A stretch of 64,000 nucleotides of DNA, taken from assembly GCF_963662255.1 (NCBI RefSeq), contig NC_085052.1, positions 37,024,654 to 37,088,653 of the forward strand, written 5' to 3'. Position numbers and translations under genes: made by a program. The stretch comes from Cinclus cinclus (lineage: Eukaryota; Chordata; Aves; Passeriformes; Cinclidae). The notes under the pieces are model-generated. The model did no database searches, was not told the origin of the DNA, and saw nothing but the letters and a program-made list of their open reading frames with translations. Below are positions 19,987 through 34,857 of this stretch, in pieces (position 1 is the stretch's first letter; each line of letters begins with the position of its first letter).

Positions 19987-22900
19987 TTGGGTCACAATGG
20001 TTCCTTGCTTCTCTTAACCTCTGTGGTGTCACAATGCATCCCTTGCCCTTTTAGGCCACATGATGTGACAATGAATCATTTGATTCTTGGCCTCCACGGT
20101 GGCATAAGAGATCCTTGTTTCTATTGGTCCCCGTGCTGTAACAATCCATCCCTGGCTCTTTTTATACCCCCTGGTGCCACAAGGGATCATTAGATTGTTA
20201 GCCTGCATTGGGTCACAATGGTTCCTTGCTTCTCTTAACCTCTGTGGTGTCACAATGCATTCCAAGACCTTTTAGGCCACTTGGTCTTACAATGAACCAT
20301 TAGATTCTTGGCCTTCATGGTGTCATAATGGTTCCTTGCTTCTATAGGTCGCCATGATGTCTAGGTTCGTCCGTGGTCCTTTTGCGCCCCCTGGTGTCAA
20401 AAGGGATTCTTAGATTGTTAGCCTGCTTTGGGTCACAATGGATCCTTGCTTCTCTTAACCCCTGTCCTGTCACAATGCATCCCATGCCCTTTTATGCCAC
20501 TTGATTTCACAATGAATCATTTGATTCTTGGCCTCCATGGTGGTGTAATTGTACCAGGTTTTAATTGGGACCCATGCTTTCACAATATATCCCTGCCCCT
20601 TTTAGGCCCATTGGTGTCACAAGGGATCATTAGATTGATAGCCTGCATTGGGTCACAATGGATCCTTACTTCTCTTAACCCCTGTGCTGTCACAATGCAT
20701 CCCATGCCCTTCTAGGCCACTTGATGTCACAATGAATCATTTGATTCTTGGCCTCCATGGCGGCATAATAGATCCTTGCTTCTATTGGTCCCCGTGCTGT
20801 AACATTCCATCCCTGGCCCTTTTAGGCCCATTGGTGTCACAAGGGATCATTAGATGGTTAGCCTGCATTGGGTCACAATGGTTCCTTGCTTCTCTTAACC
20901 TCTGTGGTGTCACAATGCATTCCAAGCCCTTTTAGGCCACTTGGTCTTACAGTGAAGCATTTGATTCTTGGCCTTCATGGTGTCATAATGGTTCCTTGCT
21001 TCTATAGGTCCCCATGCTGTCAGAGTTCATCCGTTGTCCTTTTGCGCCCCCTGGTGTCAAAAGGGATTCTTAGATCGTTAGCCTGCATTGGGTCACAATG
21101 GTTCCTTGCTTCTCTTAACCTCTGTGGTGTCACAATGCATCCCATGCCCTTTTAGGCCACTTGATGTCACAATGAATCATTTGATTCTTGGCCTCCATGG
21201 TGTCATAATGGTTCCTTGTTTCAATTGGGCCCCATGCTGTCACAATTCATCCCTGGCCCTTTTACGCCCCCTGGTGTCAAATGGGATCCTGGGATTATTA
21301 GCCTCCATTGGGTCACAATGGATCCTTGCTTCTCTTAACCCCTGTGCTGTCACAATGCATCCCATGCCCTTTTAGGCCACATTATGTCACAATGAATTAT
21401 TTGATTCTTGGCCTCCATGGCGGCATAATAGATCCTTGCTTCTATTGGTCCCCGTGCTGTAACAATTCATCCCTGGCCCTTTTAGGCCCATTGGTGTCAC
21501 AAGGGATCATGAGATTGTTAGCCTCCATTGGGTCACAATGGATCCTTGCTTCTCTTAACCCCTGTGGTGTCTCAATGCATCCCATGACCTTTTAGGACAC
21601 TTGATGTCACAATGAATCATTTGATTCTTGGCCTCCATGGTGGCATAATTGTACCAGGTTTTAATTGGGCCCCATGCTTTCACAATATATCTCTGCCCCA
21701 TTTAGGCCCATTGGTGTCACACGGGATCATTAGATTGTTAGCCTGCATTGGGTCACAATGGATCCTTGCTTCTCTTAACCCCTGTGCTGTCACAATGCAT
21801 CCCATGCCCTTTTAGGCCACATGATGTCACAATGAATTATTTGATTCTTGGCCTCCATGGTGGCATAATAGATCCTTGCTTCTATTGGTCCCCGTGCTGT
21901 AACAATTCATCCCTGGCCCTTTTAGGCCCATTGGTGTCACAACGGATCATTAGATTGTTAGCCTGCATTGCGTCACAATGGTTCCTTGATTCTCTTAACC
22001 TCTGTGCTGTCACAATGCATCCCATGCCCTTTTAGGCCACTTGATGTCACTATGAATCATTTGATTCTTGGCCTCCATGGTGGCGTAATTGTACCAGGTT
22101 TTAATTGGGTCCCATGCTTTCACAATACATCCCTGGCCCTTTTTATACCCCCTGGTGCCACAAGGGATCATTAGATTGTTAGCCTGCATTGGGTCACAAT
22201 GGTTCCTTGCTTCTCTTAACCTCTGTGGTGTCACAATGCATTCCAAGCCCTTTTAGGCCACTTGGTCTTACAATGAACCATTTGATTCTTGGCCTTCATG
22301 GTGTCATAATGGTTCCTTGCTTCTATAGGTCCCCATGCTGTCAGAGTCCATGCGTGGTCCTTTTGCGCCCCCTGGTGTCAAAAGGGATTCTTAGATTGTT
22401 AGCCTGCATTGGGTCACAATGGTTCCTTGCTTCTCTTAACCCCTGTGGTGTCACAATGCATCCCATGCCCTTTTAGGCCACTTGATGTCACAATGAATCA
22501 TTTGATTCTTGGCCTCCATGGTGGCGTAATTGTACCAGGTTTTAATTGGGCCCCATGCTTTCACAATATATCCCTGCCCCTTTTAGGCCCATTGGTGTCA
22601 AAAGGGATCATTAGATTGTTAGCCTGCATTGGGTCACAATGGTTCCTTGCTTCTCTTAACCTCTGTGTTGTCACAATGCATAACATGCCCTTTTAGGCCA
22701 CTTGATGTCACAATGAATCATTTGATTCTTGGCCTCCATGGTGTCATAATGGTTCCTTGTTTCTATTGGGCACCATGCTGTCACAATTCATCCCTGGCCC
22801 TTTTACGCCCCCTGGTGTCAAATGGGATCCTGGGATTATTAGCCTCTATTGGGTCACAATGGTTCCTTGCTTCTCTTAACCCCTGTGGTGTCACAATGCA

Positions 22901-25900
22901 TCCCATGCACTTTTAGGCCACTTGATGTCACAATGAATCATTTGATTCTTGGCCTCCACCGTGGCATAATAGATCCTTGCTTCTATTGGTCCCCGTGCTG
23001 TAACAATCCATCCCTGGCCCTTTTTATACCCCCTGGTGCCACAAGGGATCATTAGATTGTTAGCCTGCATTGGGTCACAATGGTTCCTTGCTTGTCTTAA
23101 CCTCTGTGGTGTCACAATGCATCCCATGCCCTTTTAGGCCACTTGATGTCACAATGAATTATTTGATTCTTGGCCTCCATGGTGGCGAAATTGTACCAGG
23201 TTTTAATTGGGCCCCATGCTTTCACAATAGATCCCTGCCCCTTTTAGGACCATTGGTGTCAAAAGGGATCATAAGCTTATTAGCCTCCATTGGGTCACAA
23301 TGGTTCCTTGCTTCTCTTAACCCCTGTGCTGACACAATGCATCCCATGCCCTTTTAGGCCACATGATGTTACAATGAATCATTTGATTCTTGGCCTCCAT
23401 GGTGGCATAATAGATCCTTGCTTCTATTGGTCCCCGTGCTGTAACAATCCATCCCTGGCCCTTTTTATACCCGCTGGTGCCACAAGGGATCATTAGATTG
23501 TTAGCCTGCATTGGGTCACAATGGTTCCTTGCTTCTCTTAACCCCTGTGGTGTCACAATGCATCCCTATGCGCTTTTAGGCCACATGATGTCACAATGAA
23601 TTATTTGATTCTTGGCCTCCATGGTGGCATAATAGATCCTTGCTTCTATTGGTCCCCGTGCTGTAACAATTCATCCCTGGCCCTTTTAGGTCCATTGGTG
23701 TAAACAAGGGATCATTAGACTGTTAGCCTGCATTGGGTCACAATGGTTCCTTGCTTCTCTTAACCTCTGTGGTGTCACAATGCATTCCAAGCCCTTTTAG
23801 GCCACTTGGTCTTACAATGAACCATTTGATTCATGGCCTTCATGGTGTCATAATGGTTCCTTGCTTCTTTAGGTCCCCATGCTGTCAGAGTTCATCCGTG
23901 GTCCTTTTGCGCACCCGGGTGTCAAAAGGGATTCTTAGATTGTTAGCCTGCATTGGGTCACAATGGTTCCCTGCTTCTCTTAACCCCTGTGGTGTCACAA
24001 TGCATCCCATGCCCTTTTAGGCCACTTGATGTCACAATGAATCATTTGATTCTTGGCCTCCATGGTGGCATAATTGTACCAGGTTTTACTTGGGCCCCAT
24101 GCTTTCACAATTCATCCCTGCCCCTTTTAGGCCCATTGGTGTCACAAGGGATCATTAGATTGTTAGCCTGCATTGGGTCACAATGGATCCTTGCTTCTCT
24201 TAACCCCTGTGGTGTCACAATGCCTCCCATGCCCTTTTAGGCCACTTGATGTCACAATGAATCATTTGATTCTTGGCCTCCATGGTGGCGTAATTGTACC
24301 AGGTTTTAATTGGGCCCCATGCTTTCACAATACATCCCTGCCCCTTTTAGGCCCATTGGTGTCACAAGGGATCATTAGATTGTTAGCCTGCATTGGGTCA
24401 CAATGGATCCTTGCTTCTCTTAACCCCTGTGCTGTCACAATGCATCCCATGCCCTTTTAGGCTGCATGACGTCACAATGAATTATTTGATTCTTGGCCTC
24501 CATGGCGGCATAATAGATCCTTGCTTCTATTGGTCCCCGTGCTGTAACAATTCATCCCTGGCCCTTTTCGGCCCATTGGTGTAAACAAGGGATCATTAGA
24601 TTGTTAGCCTGCATTGGGTCACAATGGTTCCTTGCTTCTCTTAACCTCTGTGCTGTCACAATGCATCCCATGCCCTTTTAGGCCACTTGATGTCACAATG
24701 AATCATTTGAGTCTTGGCCTCCACGGTGGCATAATAGATCCTTGCTTCTATTGGTCCCCGTGCTGTAACAATCCATCCCTGGCCCTTTTTATACCCCCTG
24801 GTGCCACAAGGGATCATTAGATTGTTAGCCTGCATTGGGTCACAATGGTTCCTTGCTTCTCTTAACCTCTGTGGTGTCACAATGCATTCCAAGCCCTTTT
24901 AGGCCACTTGGTCTTACAATGAACCATTTGATTCTTGGCCTTCATGGTGTCATAATGGTTCCTTGCTTCTATAGGTCCCCATGCTGTCAGAGTTCATCAG
25001 TGGTCCTCTTGCGCCTCCTGGTGTCAAAAGGGATACTTAGATTGTTAGCCTGCATTGGGTCACAATGGTTCCTTGCTTCTCTTAACCCCTGAGGTGTCAC
25101 AATGCATCCCATGCCCTTTTAGGCCACTTGATGTCACAATGAATCATTTGATTCTTGGCCTCCATGGTGGCGTAACTGTACCAGGTATTAATTGGGCCCC
25201 ATGCTTTCACAATAAATCCCTGCCCCTTTTAGGCCCATTGGTGTCAAAAGGGATCATTAGATTGTTAGCCTGCATTGGGTCACAATGGATCCTTGCTTCT
25301 CTTAACCCCTGTGCTGTCACAATGCATCCCATGCCCTTTTAGGCCACATGATGTCACAATGAATTATGTGATTCTTGGCCTCAATGGTGGCATAATAGAT
25401 CCTTGCTTCTATTGGTCCCCGTGCTGTAACAATTCATCCCTGGCCCTTTTAGGCCCATTGGTGTCAAAAGGGATCATTAGATTATTAGCCTGCATTGGGT
25501 GACAATGGATCCTTGCTTCTCTTAACCCCTGTGCTGTCAGAATGCATCCCATGCCCTTTTAGGCCACATGATGTCACAATGAATTATTTGATTCTTGGCC
25601 TCCATGGTGGCATAATAGATCCTTGCTGCTATTGGTCCCCGTGCTGTAACAATCCATCCCTGGCCCTTTTTATACCCCCTGGTGCCACAAGGGATCATTA
25701 GATTGTTAGCCTGCATTGGGTCACAATGGTTCCTTGCTTCTCTTAACCTCTGTGGTGTCACAATCCATTCCAAGCCCTTTTAGGCCACTTGGTCTTACAA
25801 TGAACCATTTGATTCTTGGCCTTCATGGTGTCATAATGGTTCCTTGTTTCTATTGGGCCCCATGCTGTCACAATTCATCCCTGGCCCTTTTACGCCCCCT

Positions 25901-26817
25901 GGTGTCAAATGGGATCCTGGGATTATTAGCCTGCATTGGGTCACAATGGTTCCTTGCTTCTCTTAACCCCTGTGCTGTCACAATGCATCCCATGCCCTTT
26001 TAGGCCACATGATGTCACAATGAATTATTTGATTCTTGGCCTCCATGGTGGCATAAAAGGTCCTTGCTTCTATTGGTCCCCGTGCTGTAACAATTCATCC
26101 CTGGCCCTTTTAGGCCCATTGGTGTCACAAGGGATCATTAGATTGTTAGCCTGCATTGCGTCACAATGGTTCCTTGCTTCTCTTAACCCCTGTGCTGTCA
26201 CAATGCATCCCATGCCCTTTTAGGCCACTTGATGTCACAATGAATCATTTAATTCTTGGCCTCCATGGTGGCGTAATTGTACCAGGTTTTAATTGGGCCC
26301 CATGCTTTCACAATATATCCCTGCCCCTTTTAGGCCCATTGGTGTCAAAAGGGATCATTAGATTATTAGCCTGCATTGGGTCACAATGGATCCTTGCTTC
26401 TCTTAACCCCTGTGCTGTCACAATGCATCCCATGCCCTTTTAGGCCACATGATGTCACAATGAATTATTTGATTCTTGGCCTCCATGGTGGCATAATAGA
26501 TCCTTGCTTCTATTGGTCCCCGTGCTGTAACAATCCATCCCTGGCCCTTTTTATACCCCCTGGTGCCACAAGGGATCATTAGATTGTTAGCCTGCATTGG
26601 GTCACAATGGTTCCTTGCTTCTCTTAACCCCTGTGGTGTCACAATGCATCCCATGCCCTTTTAGGCCACATGACGTCACAATGAATTATTTGATTCTTGG
26701 CCTCCATGGCGGCATAATAGATCCTTGCTTCTATTGGTCCCCGTGCTGTAACAATCCATCCCTGGCCCTTTTTATACCCCATGGTGCCACAAGGGATCAT
26801 TAGATTGTTTGCCTGCA

Positions 26818-26927
26818 TTGGGTCACAATGGTTCCTTGCTTCTCTTAACCTCTGTGGTGTCACAATGCATTCCAAGCCATTTTAGGCCACTTGGTCTTAC
26901 AATGAACCATTTGATTCTTGGCCTTCA
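26818..26927 (+). repeat. 110-bp half-monomer, second copy
   Basis: This is the copy of the 7983 half-monomer in super-repeat II, exactly 18,835 bases downstream and with the same CATGGTGTCACAATGG junction. It was carried along by the large duplication and is not an independent event. The next full monomer begins at 26928. Confidence 0.9.
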
Positions 26928-29900
26928 TGGTGTCACAATGGTTCCATGCTTCTCTTAACTCCTGTGCTGTCATAATGCATCCCATGCCCTTTTAGGCCAC
27001 ATGATGTCAAAATGAATTATTTGATTCTTGGCCTCCATGGTGGCATAAAAAATCCTTGCTTCTATTGGTCCCCGTGCTGTAACAATTCATCCCTGGCCCT
27101 TTTAGTCCCATTGGTGTCACAAGGGATCATTAGATTGTTAGCCTGCATTGGGTCACAATGGTTCCTTGCTTCTCTTAACCTCTGTGCTGTCACAATGCAT
27201 CCCATGCCCTTTTAGGCCACTTGATGTCACAATGAATCATTTAATTCTTGGCCTCCATGGTGGCGTAATTGTACCAGGTTTTAATCGGGCCCCATGCTTT
27301 CACAATATATCCCTGCCCCTTTTAGGCCCATTGGTGTCAAAAGGGATCATTAGATTGTTAGCCTGCATTGGGTCACAATGGTTCCTTGCTTCTCTTAACC
27401 TCTGTGTTGTCACAATGCATACCATGCCCTTTTAGGCCACTTGATGTCACAATGAATCATTTGATTCTTGGCCTCCATGGTGTCATAATGGTTCCTTGTT
27501 TCTATTGGGCACCATGCTGTCACAATTCATCCCTGGCCCTTTTACGCCCCCTGGTGTCAAATGGGATCCTGGGATTATTAGCCTCTATTGGGTCACAATG
27601 CATCCTTGCTTCTCTTAACCCCTGTGGTGTCACAATGCATCCCATGCCCTTTTAGGCCACTTGATGTCACAATGAATCATTTGATTCTTGGCCTCCATGG
27701 TGGCGAAATTGTACCAGGTTTTAATTGGGCCCCATGCTTTCACAATAGATCCCTGCCCCTTTTAGGACCATTGGTGTCAAAAGGGATCATAAGATTATTA
27801 GCCTGCATTGGGTCACAATGGTTCCTTGCCTCTCTTAACCCCTGTGCTGACACAATGCATCCCATGCCCTTTTAGGCCACATGATGTTACAATGAATCAT
27901 TTGATTCTTGGCCTCCATGGTGGCATAATAGATCCTTGCTTCTATTGGTCCCCGTGCTGTAACAATCCATCCCTGGCACTTTTTATACCCCCTGGTGCCA
28001 CAAGGGATCATTAGATTGTTAGCCTGCATTGGGTCACAATGGTTCCTTGCTTCTCTTAACCTCTGTGGTGTCACAATGCATTCCAAGCCCTTTTAGGCCA
28101 CTTGATGTCACAATGAACCATTTGATTCTTGCCCTTCATGGTGTCATAATTGTTCCTTGCTTCTATAGGTCCCCATGCTGTCTGAGTCCATCCGTGGAAC
28201 TTTTGCGCCCCCTGGTGTCAAAAGGGATTCCTAGATTGTTAGCCTGCATTGGGTCACAATGGTTCCTTGCTTCTCTTAACCCCTGTGGTGTCACAATGCA
28301 TCCCATGCCCTTTTAGGCCACTTGATGTCACAATGAATCATTTGATTCTTGGCCTCCACGGTGGCATAATAGATCCTTGCTTCTATTGGTCCCCGTGCTG
28401 TAACAATCCATCCCTGGCCCTTTTTATACCCCCTGGTGCCACAAGGGATCATTAGATTGTTAGCCTGCATTGGGTCACAATGGTTCCTTGTTTCTCTTAA
28501 CCCCTGTGGTGTCACAATGCATCCCTATGCGCTTTTAGGCCACATGATGTCACAATGAATTATTAGATTCTTGGCCTCCACGGTGGCATAATATATCCTT
28601 GCTTCTATTGGTCCCCGTGCTGTAACAATTCATCCCTGGCCCTTTTAGGCCCATTGGTGTAAACAAGGGATCATTAGACTGTTAGCCTGCATTGGGTCAC
28701 AATGGTTCCTTGCTTCTCTTAACCTCTGTGGTGTCACAATGCATTCCAAGCCCTTTTAGGCCACTTGGTCTTACAATGAACCATTTGATTCATGGCCTTC
28801 ATGGTGTCATAATGGTTCCTTGCTTCTTTAGGTCCCCATGCTGTCAGAGTTCATCCGTGGTCCTTTTGCGCACCCGGGTGTCAAAAGGGATTCTTAGATT
28901 GTTAGCCTGCATTGGGTCACAATGGTTCCCTGCTTCTCTTAACCCCTGTGGTGTCACAATGCATCCCATGCCCTTTTAGGCCACTTGATGTCACAATGAA
29001 TCATTTGATTCTTGGCCTCCATGGTGGCATAATTGTACCAGGTTTTACTTGGGCCCCAAGCTTTCACAATTCATCCCTGCCCCTTTTAGGCCCATTGGTG
29101 TCACAAGCGATCATTACATTGTTAGCCTGCATTGGGTCACAATGGATCCTTGCTTCTCTTAACCCCTGTGCTGTCACAATGCCTCCCATGCCCTTTTAGG
29201 CCACTTGATGTCACAATGAATCATTTGATTCTTGGCCTCCATGGTGGCGTAATTGTACCAGGTTTTAATTGGGCCCCATGCTGCCACAATTCATCCCTGG
29301 CCCTTTTACGCCCCCTGGTGTCAAATGGGATCCTGGGATTTTTAGCCTCCATTGGGTCACAATGGATCCTTACTTCTCTTAACCCCTGTGCTGTCACAAT
29401 GCATCCCATGCCCTTTTAGGCCACATGATGTCACAATGAATTATTTGATTCTTGCCCTCCATGGCGGCATAATAGATCCTTGATTCTATTGGTCCCCGTG
29501 CTGTGACAATTCATCCCTGGCCCTTTTAGGCCCATTGGTGTCACAAGGGATCATTAGATTGTTAGCCTCCATTGGGTCACAATGGATCCTTGCTTCTCTT
29601 AATCTCTGTGGTGTCAAAATGCATCCCATGCCCTTTTAGGCCACTTGATGTCACAATGAATCATTTGATTCTTGGCCTCCAAGCTGTCATAATGGTTCCT
29701 TGTTTCTATTGGGCCCCATGCTTTCACAATACATCCCTGCCCCCTTTAGGCCCATTGGTGTCAAAAGGGATCATTAGATTGTTAGCCTCCATTGGGTCAC
29801 AATGGATCCTTACTTCTCTTAACCCCTGTGCTGTCACAATGCATCCCATGCCTTTTTAGGCCACATGACGTCACAATGAATTATTTGATTCTTGGCCTCC

Positions 29901-31284
29901 ATGGCGGCATAATAGATCCTTGCTTCTATTGGTCCCCGTGCTGTAACAATCCATCCCTGGCCCTTTTTATAGCCCCTGGTGCCACAAGGGATCATTAGAT
30001 TGTTAGCCTGCATTGGGTCACAATGGTTCCTTGCTTCTCTTAACCTCTGTGGTGTCACAATGCATTCCAAGCCCTTTTAGGCCACTTGGTCTTACAATGA
30101 ACCATTTGATTCTTGGCCTTCATGGTGTCATAATGGTTCCTTGCTTCTATAGGTCCCCATGCTGTCAGAAATCATCCGTGGTCCTTTTGCGCCCCCTGGT
30201 GTCAAAAGGGATTCTTAGATTGTTAGCCTGCATTGGGTCACAATGGTTCCTTGCTTCTCTTAACCCCTGTGGTGTCACAATGCATCCCATGCCCTTTTAG
30301 GCCACTTGATGTCACAATGCATGAATTGATTCTTGGCCTCCATGGTGGCATAATTGTACCAGGTTTTACTTGGGCCCCATGCTTTCACAATTCATCCCTG
30401 CCCCTTTTAGGCCCATTGGTGTCAAAAGGGATCATTAGATTGTTAGCCTGCATTGGGTCACAATGGTTCCTTGCTTCTCTTAACCTCTATGGTGTCACAA
30501 TGCATCCCGTGCCCTTTTAGGCCACATGATGTCACAATGAATCATTTGATTCTTGGCCTCCATGGTGGCATAATAGATCCTTGCTTCTATTTGTCCCCGT
30601 GCTGTAACAATCCATCCCTGGCCCTTTTTATAGCCCCTGGTGCCACAAGGGATCATTCGATTGTTAGCCTGCATTGGGTCACAATGGTTCCTTGCTTCTC
30701 TTAACCTCTGTGGTGTCACAATGCATGCCAAGCCCTTTTAGGCCACTTGATGTCACAATGAACCATTTGATTCTTGGCCTTCATGGTGTCATAATGGTTC
30801 CTTGCTTCTATAGGTCCCCATGCTGTCAGAGTCCATCCGTGGTCCTTTTGCGCCCCCTGGTGTCAAAAGGGATTCTTAGATTGTTAGCCTGCATTGGGTC
30901 ACAATGGATCCTTGCTTCTCTTAACCCCTGTGCTGTCACAATGCATCCCATGCCCTTTTAGGCCACATGACGTCACAATGAATCATTTGATTCCTGGCCT
31001 CCATGGCGGCATAATAGATCCTTGCTTCTATTGGTCCCCGTGCTGTAACAATTCATCCCTGGCCCTTTTAGGCCCATTGGTGTCACAAGGGATCATTAGA
31101 TTGTTAGCCTGCATTGGGTCACAATGGTTCCTTGCTTCTCTTAACCTCTGAGGTGTCACAATGCATACCATGCCCTTTTAGGCCACTTGATGTCACAATG
31201 AATCATTTGATTCTTGGCCTCCCTGGTGTCATAAACGTTCCTTGCTTGTATTGGGCCCCATGCTGTCAGAGTCCATCCGTGGTC

Positions 31285-33536
31285 CTTTTGCGCCCCCTGG
31301 TGTCAAAAGGGATTCTTAGATTGTTAGCCTCCATTGGGTCACAATGGATCCTTGCTTCTCTTAACCCCTGTGCTGTCACAATGCATCCCATGCCCTTTTA
31401 GGCCACTTGATGTCACAATGAATCATTTGATTCTTGGCCTCCATGGTGGTGTAATTGTACCAGGTTTTACTTGGGCCCAATGCTTTCACAATTAATCCCT
31501 GGCCCTTTTAGGCCCATTGGTGTAAACAAGGGATCATTAGATTGTTAGCCTGCATTGGGTCACAATGGTTCCTTGCTTCTCTTAACCTCTGTGGTGTCAC
31601 AATGCATCCCATGCCCTTTTGGGCCACTTGATGTCACAATGAATCATTTGATTCTTGGCCTCCATGGTGTCATAATGGTTCCTTGTTTCTATTGGGCCCC
31701 ATGCCTTCACAATACATCCCTGCCCCTTTTAGGCGCCTTGGTGTCAAAAGGGATCATTAGATTGTTAGCCTGCATTGGGTCACAATGGTTCCTTGCTTCT
31801 CTTAACCCCTGTGCTGTCAGAATGCATCCCATGCCCTTTTAGGCCACATGATGTTACAATGAATTATTTGATTCTTGGCCTCCATGGCGGCATAATAGAT
31901 CCTTGCTTCTATTGGTCCCCGTGCTGTAACAATTCATCCCTGGCCCTTTTAGGCCCATTGGTGTCACAAGGGATCATTAGATTGTTAGCCTCCATTGGGT
32001 CACAATGGATCCTTGCTTCTCTTAACCCCTGTGGTGTCTCAATGCATCCCATGCCCTTTTAGGCCACTTGATGTCACAATGAATCATTTGATTCTTGGCC
32101 TCCATGGTGGCATAATTGTACCAGGTTTTAATTGGGCCCCATGCTTTCACAATACATCTCTGCCCCATTTAGGCCCATTGGTGTCACAAGGGATCATTAG
32201 ATTGTTAGCCTGCATTGGGTCACAATGGATCCTTGCTTCTCTTAACCCCTGTGCTGTCACAATGCATCCCATGCCCTTTTAGGCCACATGATGTCACAAT
32301 GAATTATTTGATTCTTGGCCTCCATGGTGGCATAATAGATCCTTGCTTCTATTGGTCCCCGTGCTGTAACAATTCATCCCTGGCCCTTTTAGGCCCATTG
32401 GTGTCACAACGGATCATTAGATTGTTAGCCTGCATTGCGTCACAATGGTTCCTTGCTTCTCTTAACCTCTGTGGTGTCACAATGCATCCCATGCCCTTTT
32501 AGGCCACTTGATGTCACTATGAATCATTTGATTCTTGGCCTCCATGGTGGCGTAATTGTACCAGGTTTTAATTGGGTCCCATGCTTTCACAATACATCCC
32601 TGGCCCTTTTTATACCCCCTGGTGCCACAAGGGATCATTAGATTGTTAGCCTGCATTGGGTCACAATGGTTCCTTGCTTCTCTTAACCTCTGTGGTGTCA
32701 CAATGCATTCCAAGCCCTTTTAGGCCACTTGGTCTTACAATGAACCATTTGATTCTTGGCCTTCATGGTGTCATAATGGTTCCTTGCTTCTATAGGTCCC
32801 CATGCTGTCAGAGTCCATCCGTGGTCCTTTTGCGCCCCCTGGTGTCAAAAGGGATTCTTAGATTGTTAGCCTGCATTGGGTCACAATGGTTCCTTGCTTC
32901 TCTTAACCCCTGTGGTGTCACAATGCATCCCATGCCCTTTTAGGCCACTTGATGTCACAATGAATCATTTGATTCTTGGCCTCCATGGTGTCATAATGGT
33001 TCCTTGTTTCTATTGGGCCCCATGCTGTCACAATTCATCCCTGGCCCTTTTACGCCCCCTGGTGTCAAATGGGATCCTGGGATTATTAGCCTCCATTGGG
33101 TCACAATGCATCCTTGCTTCTCTTAACCCCTGTGGTGTCACAATGCATCCCATGCCCTTTTAGGCCACTTGATGTCACAATGAATCATTTGATTCTTGGC
33201 CTCCACGGTGGCATAATAGATCCTTGCTTCTATTGGTCCCCGTGCTGTAACAATCCATCCCTGTCCCTTTTTATACCCCCTGGTGCCACAAGGGATCATT
33301 AGATTGTTAGCCTGCATTGGGTCACAATGGTTCCTTGCTTCTCTTAACCTCTGTGGTGTCACAATGCATTCCAAGACCTTTTAGGCCACTTGGTCTTACA
33401 ATGAACCATTTGATTTTTGGCCTTCATGGTGTCATAATGGTTCCTTGCTTCTATAGGTCCCCATGCTGTCAGAGTCCATCCGTGGTCCTTTTGCGCCCCC
33501 TGGTGTCAAAAGGGATTCTTAGATTGTTAGCCTGCA
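31285..33536 (+). repeat. 2.25-kb block, copy 3
   Basis: This is the third copy of the block, inside super-repeat copy II at offset 18,835 from copy 2. A private substitution, GGGCCCAATGC, lies at about 31,475. After this copy the sequence moves into a 4-monomer block rather than a further 9-mer copy, so this is where the two super-repeats differ in length. Confidence 0.85.
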
Positions 33537-34857
33537 TTGGGTCACAATGGTTCCTTGCTTCTCTGAACCCCTGTGGTGTCACAATGCATCCCATGCCCTT
33601 TTAGGCCACTTGATGTCACAATGAATCATTTAATTCTTGGCCTCCATGGTGGCGTAATTGTACCAGGTTTTAATTGGGCCCCATGCTTTCACAATATATC
33701 CCTGCCCCTTTTAGGCCCATTGGTGTCACAAGGGATCATTAGATTGTTAGCCTCCATTGGGTCACAATGGATCCTTGCTTCTCTTAACCCCTGTGGTGTC
33801 ACAATGCATCCCATGCCCTTTTAGGCCACTTGATGTCACAATGAATCATTTGATTCTTGGCCTCCACCGTGGCATAATAGATCCTTGCTTCTATTGGTCC
33901 CCATGCTTTCACAATTCATCGCTGCCCCTTTTAGGCCCATTGGTGTCACAAGGGATCATTAGATTGTTAGCCTGCATTGGGTCACAATGGTTCCTTGCTT
34001 CTCTTAACCTCTGTGCTGTCACAATGCATCCCATGCCCTTTTAGGCCACATGATGTCACAATGAATTATTTGATTCTTGGCCTCCACGGTGGCATAATAG
34101 ATCCTTGCTTCTATTGGTCCCCGTGCTGTAACAATCCATCCCTGGCCCTTTTTATACCCCCTGGTGCCACAAGGGATCATTAGATTGTTAGCCTGCATTG
34201 GGTCACAATGGTTCCTTGCTTCGCTTAACCTCTGTGGTGTCACAATGCATTCCAAGACCTTTTAGGCCACTTGGTCTTACAATGAACCATTTGATTCTTG
34301 GCCTTCATGGTGTGATAATGGTTCCTTGCTTCTATAGCTCCCCATGCTGTCAGAGTTCATCCGTGGTCCTTTTGCGCCCCCTGGTGTCAAAAGGTATTCA
34401 TAGATTGTTAGCCTGCTTTGGGTCACAATGGTTCCTTGCTTCTCTTAACCCCTGTGCTATCACAATGCATCCCATGCCCTTTTAGGCCACTTGATGTCAC
34501 AATGAATCATTTAATTCTTGGCCTCCATGGTGGCGTAATTGTACCAGGTTTTAATTGGGCCCCATGCTTTCACAATATATCCCTGCCCCTATTAGGCCCA
34601 TTGGTGACAAAAGGGATCATTAGATTGTTAGCCTCCATTGGGTCACAATGCATCCTTGCTTCTCTTAACCCCTGTGGTGTCACAATGCATCCCATGCCCT
34701 TTTAGGCCACATGATGTCACAATGAATCATTTCATTCTTGGCCTCCACCGTGGCATAATAGATCCTTGCTTCTATTGGTCCCCATGCTTTCACAATTCAT
34801 CCCTGCCCCTTTTAGGCCCATTGGTTTCACAAGGGATCATTAGATTGTTAGCCTGCA

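Larger units (their letters stand above)
2253..21087 (+). repeat. Super-repeat copy I (18,835 bp)
   Basis: Bases from about 2,290 to 14,700 reappear at an offset of exactly 18,835, including private markers such as CACATTATGTCAC (about 2545 and 21380), the half-monomer at 7983 and the CATCCCTATGCGC insertion at about 4727. Bases from 16,684 to about 21,200 reappear at an offset of 17,734. The 1,101-bp change in offset is five monomers and arises in 14702-16683. The unit equals about 85.5 monomers, the half coming from the 110-bp half-monomer. The true left breakpoint is not sharp because neighbouring monomers are also homologous. Confidence 0.9.
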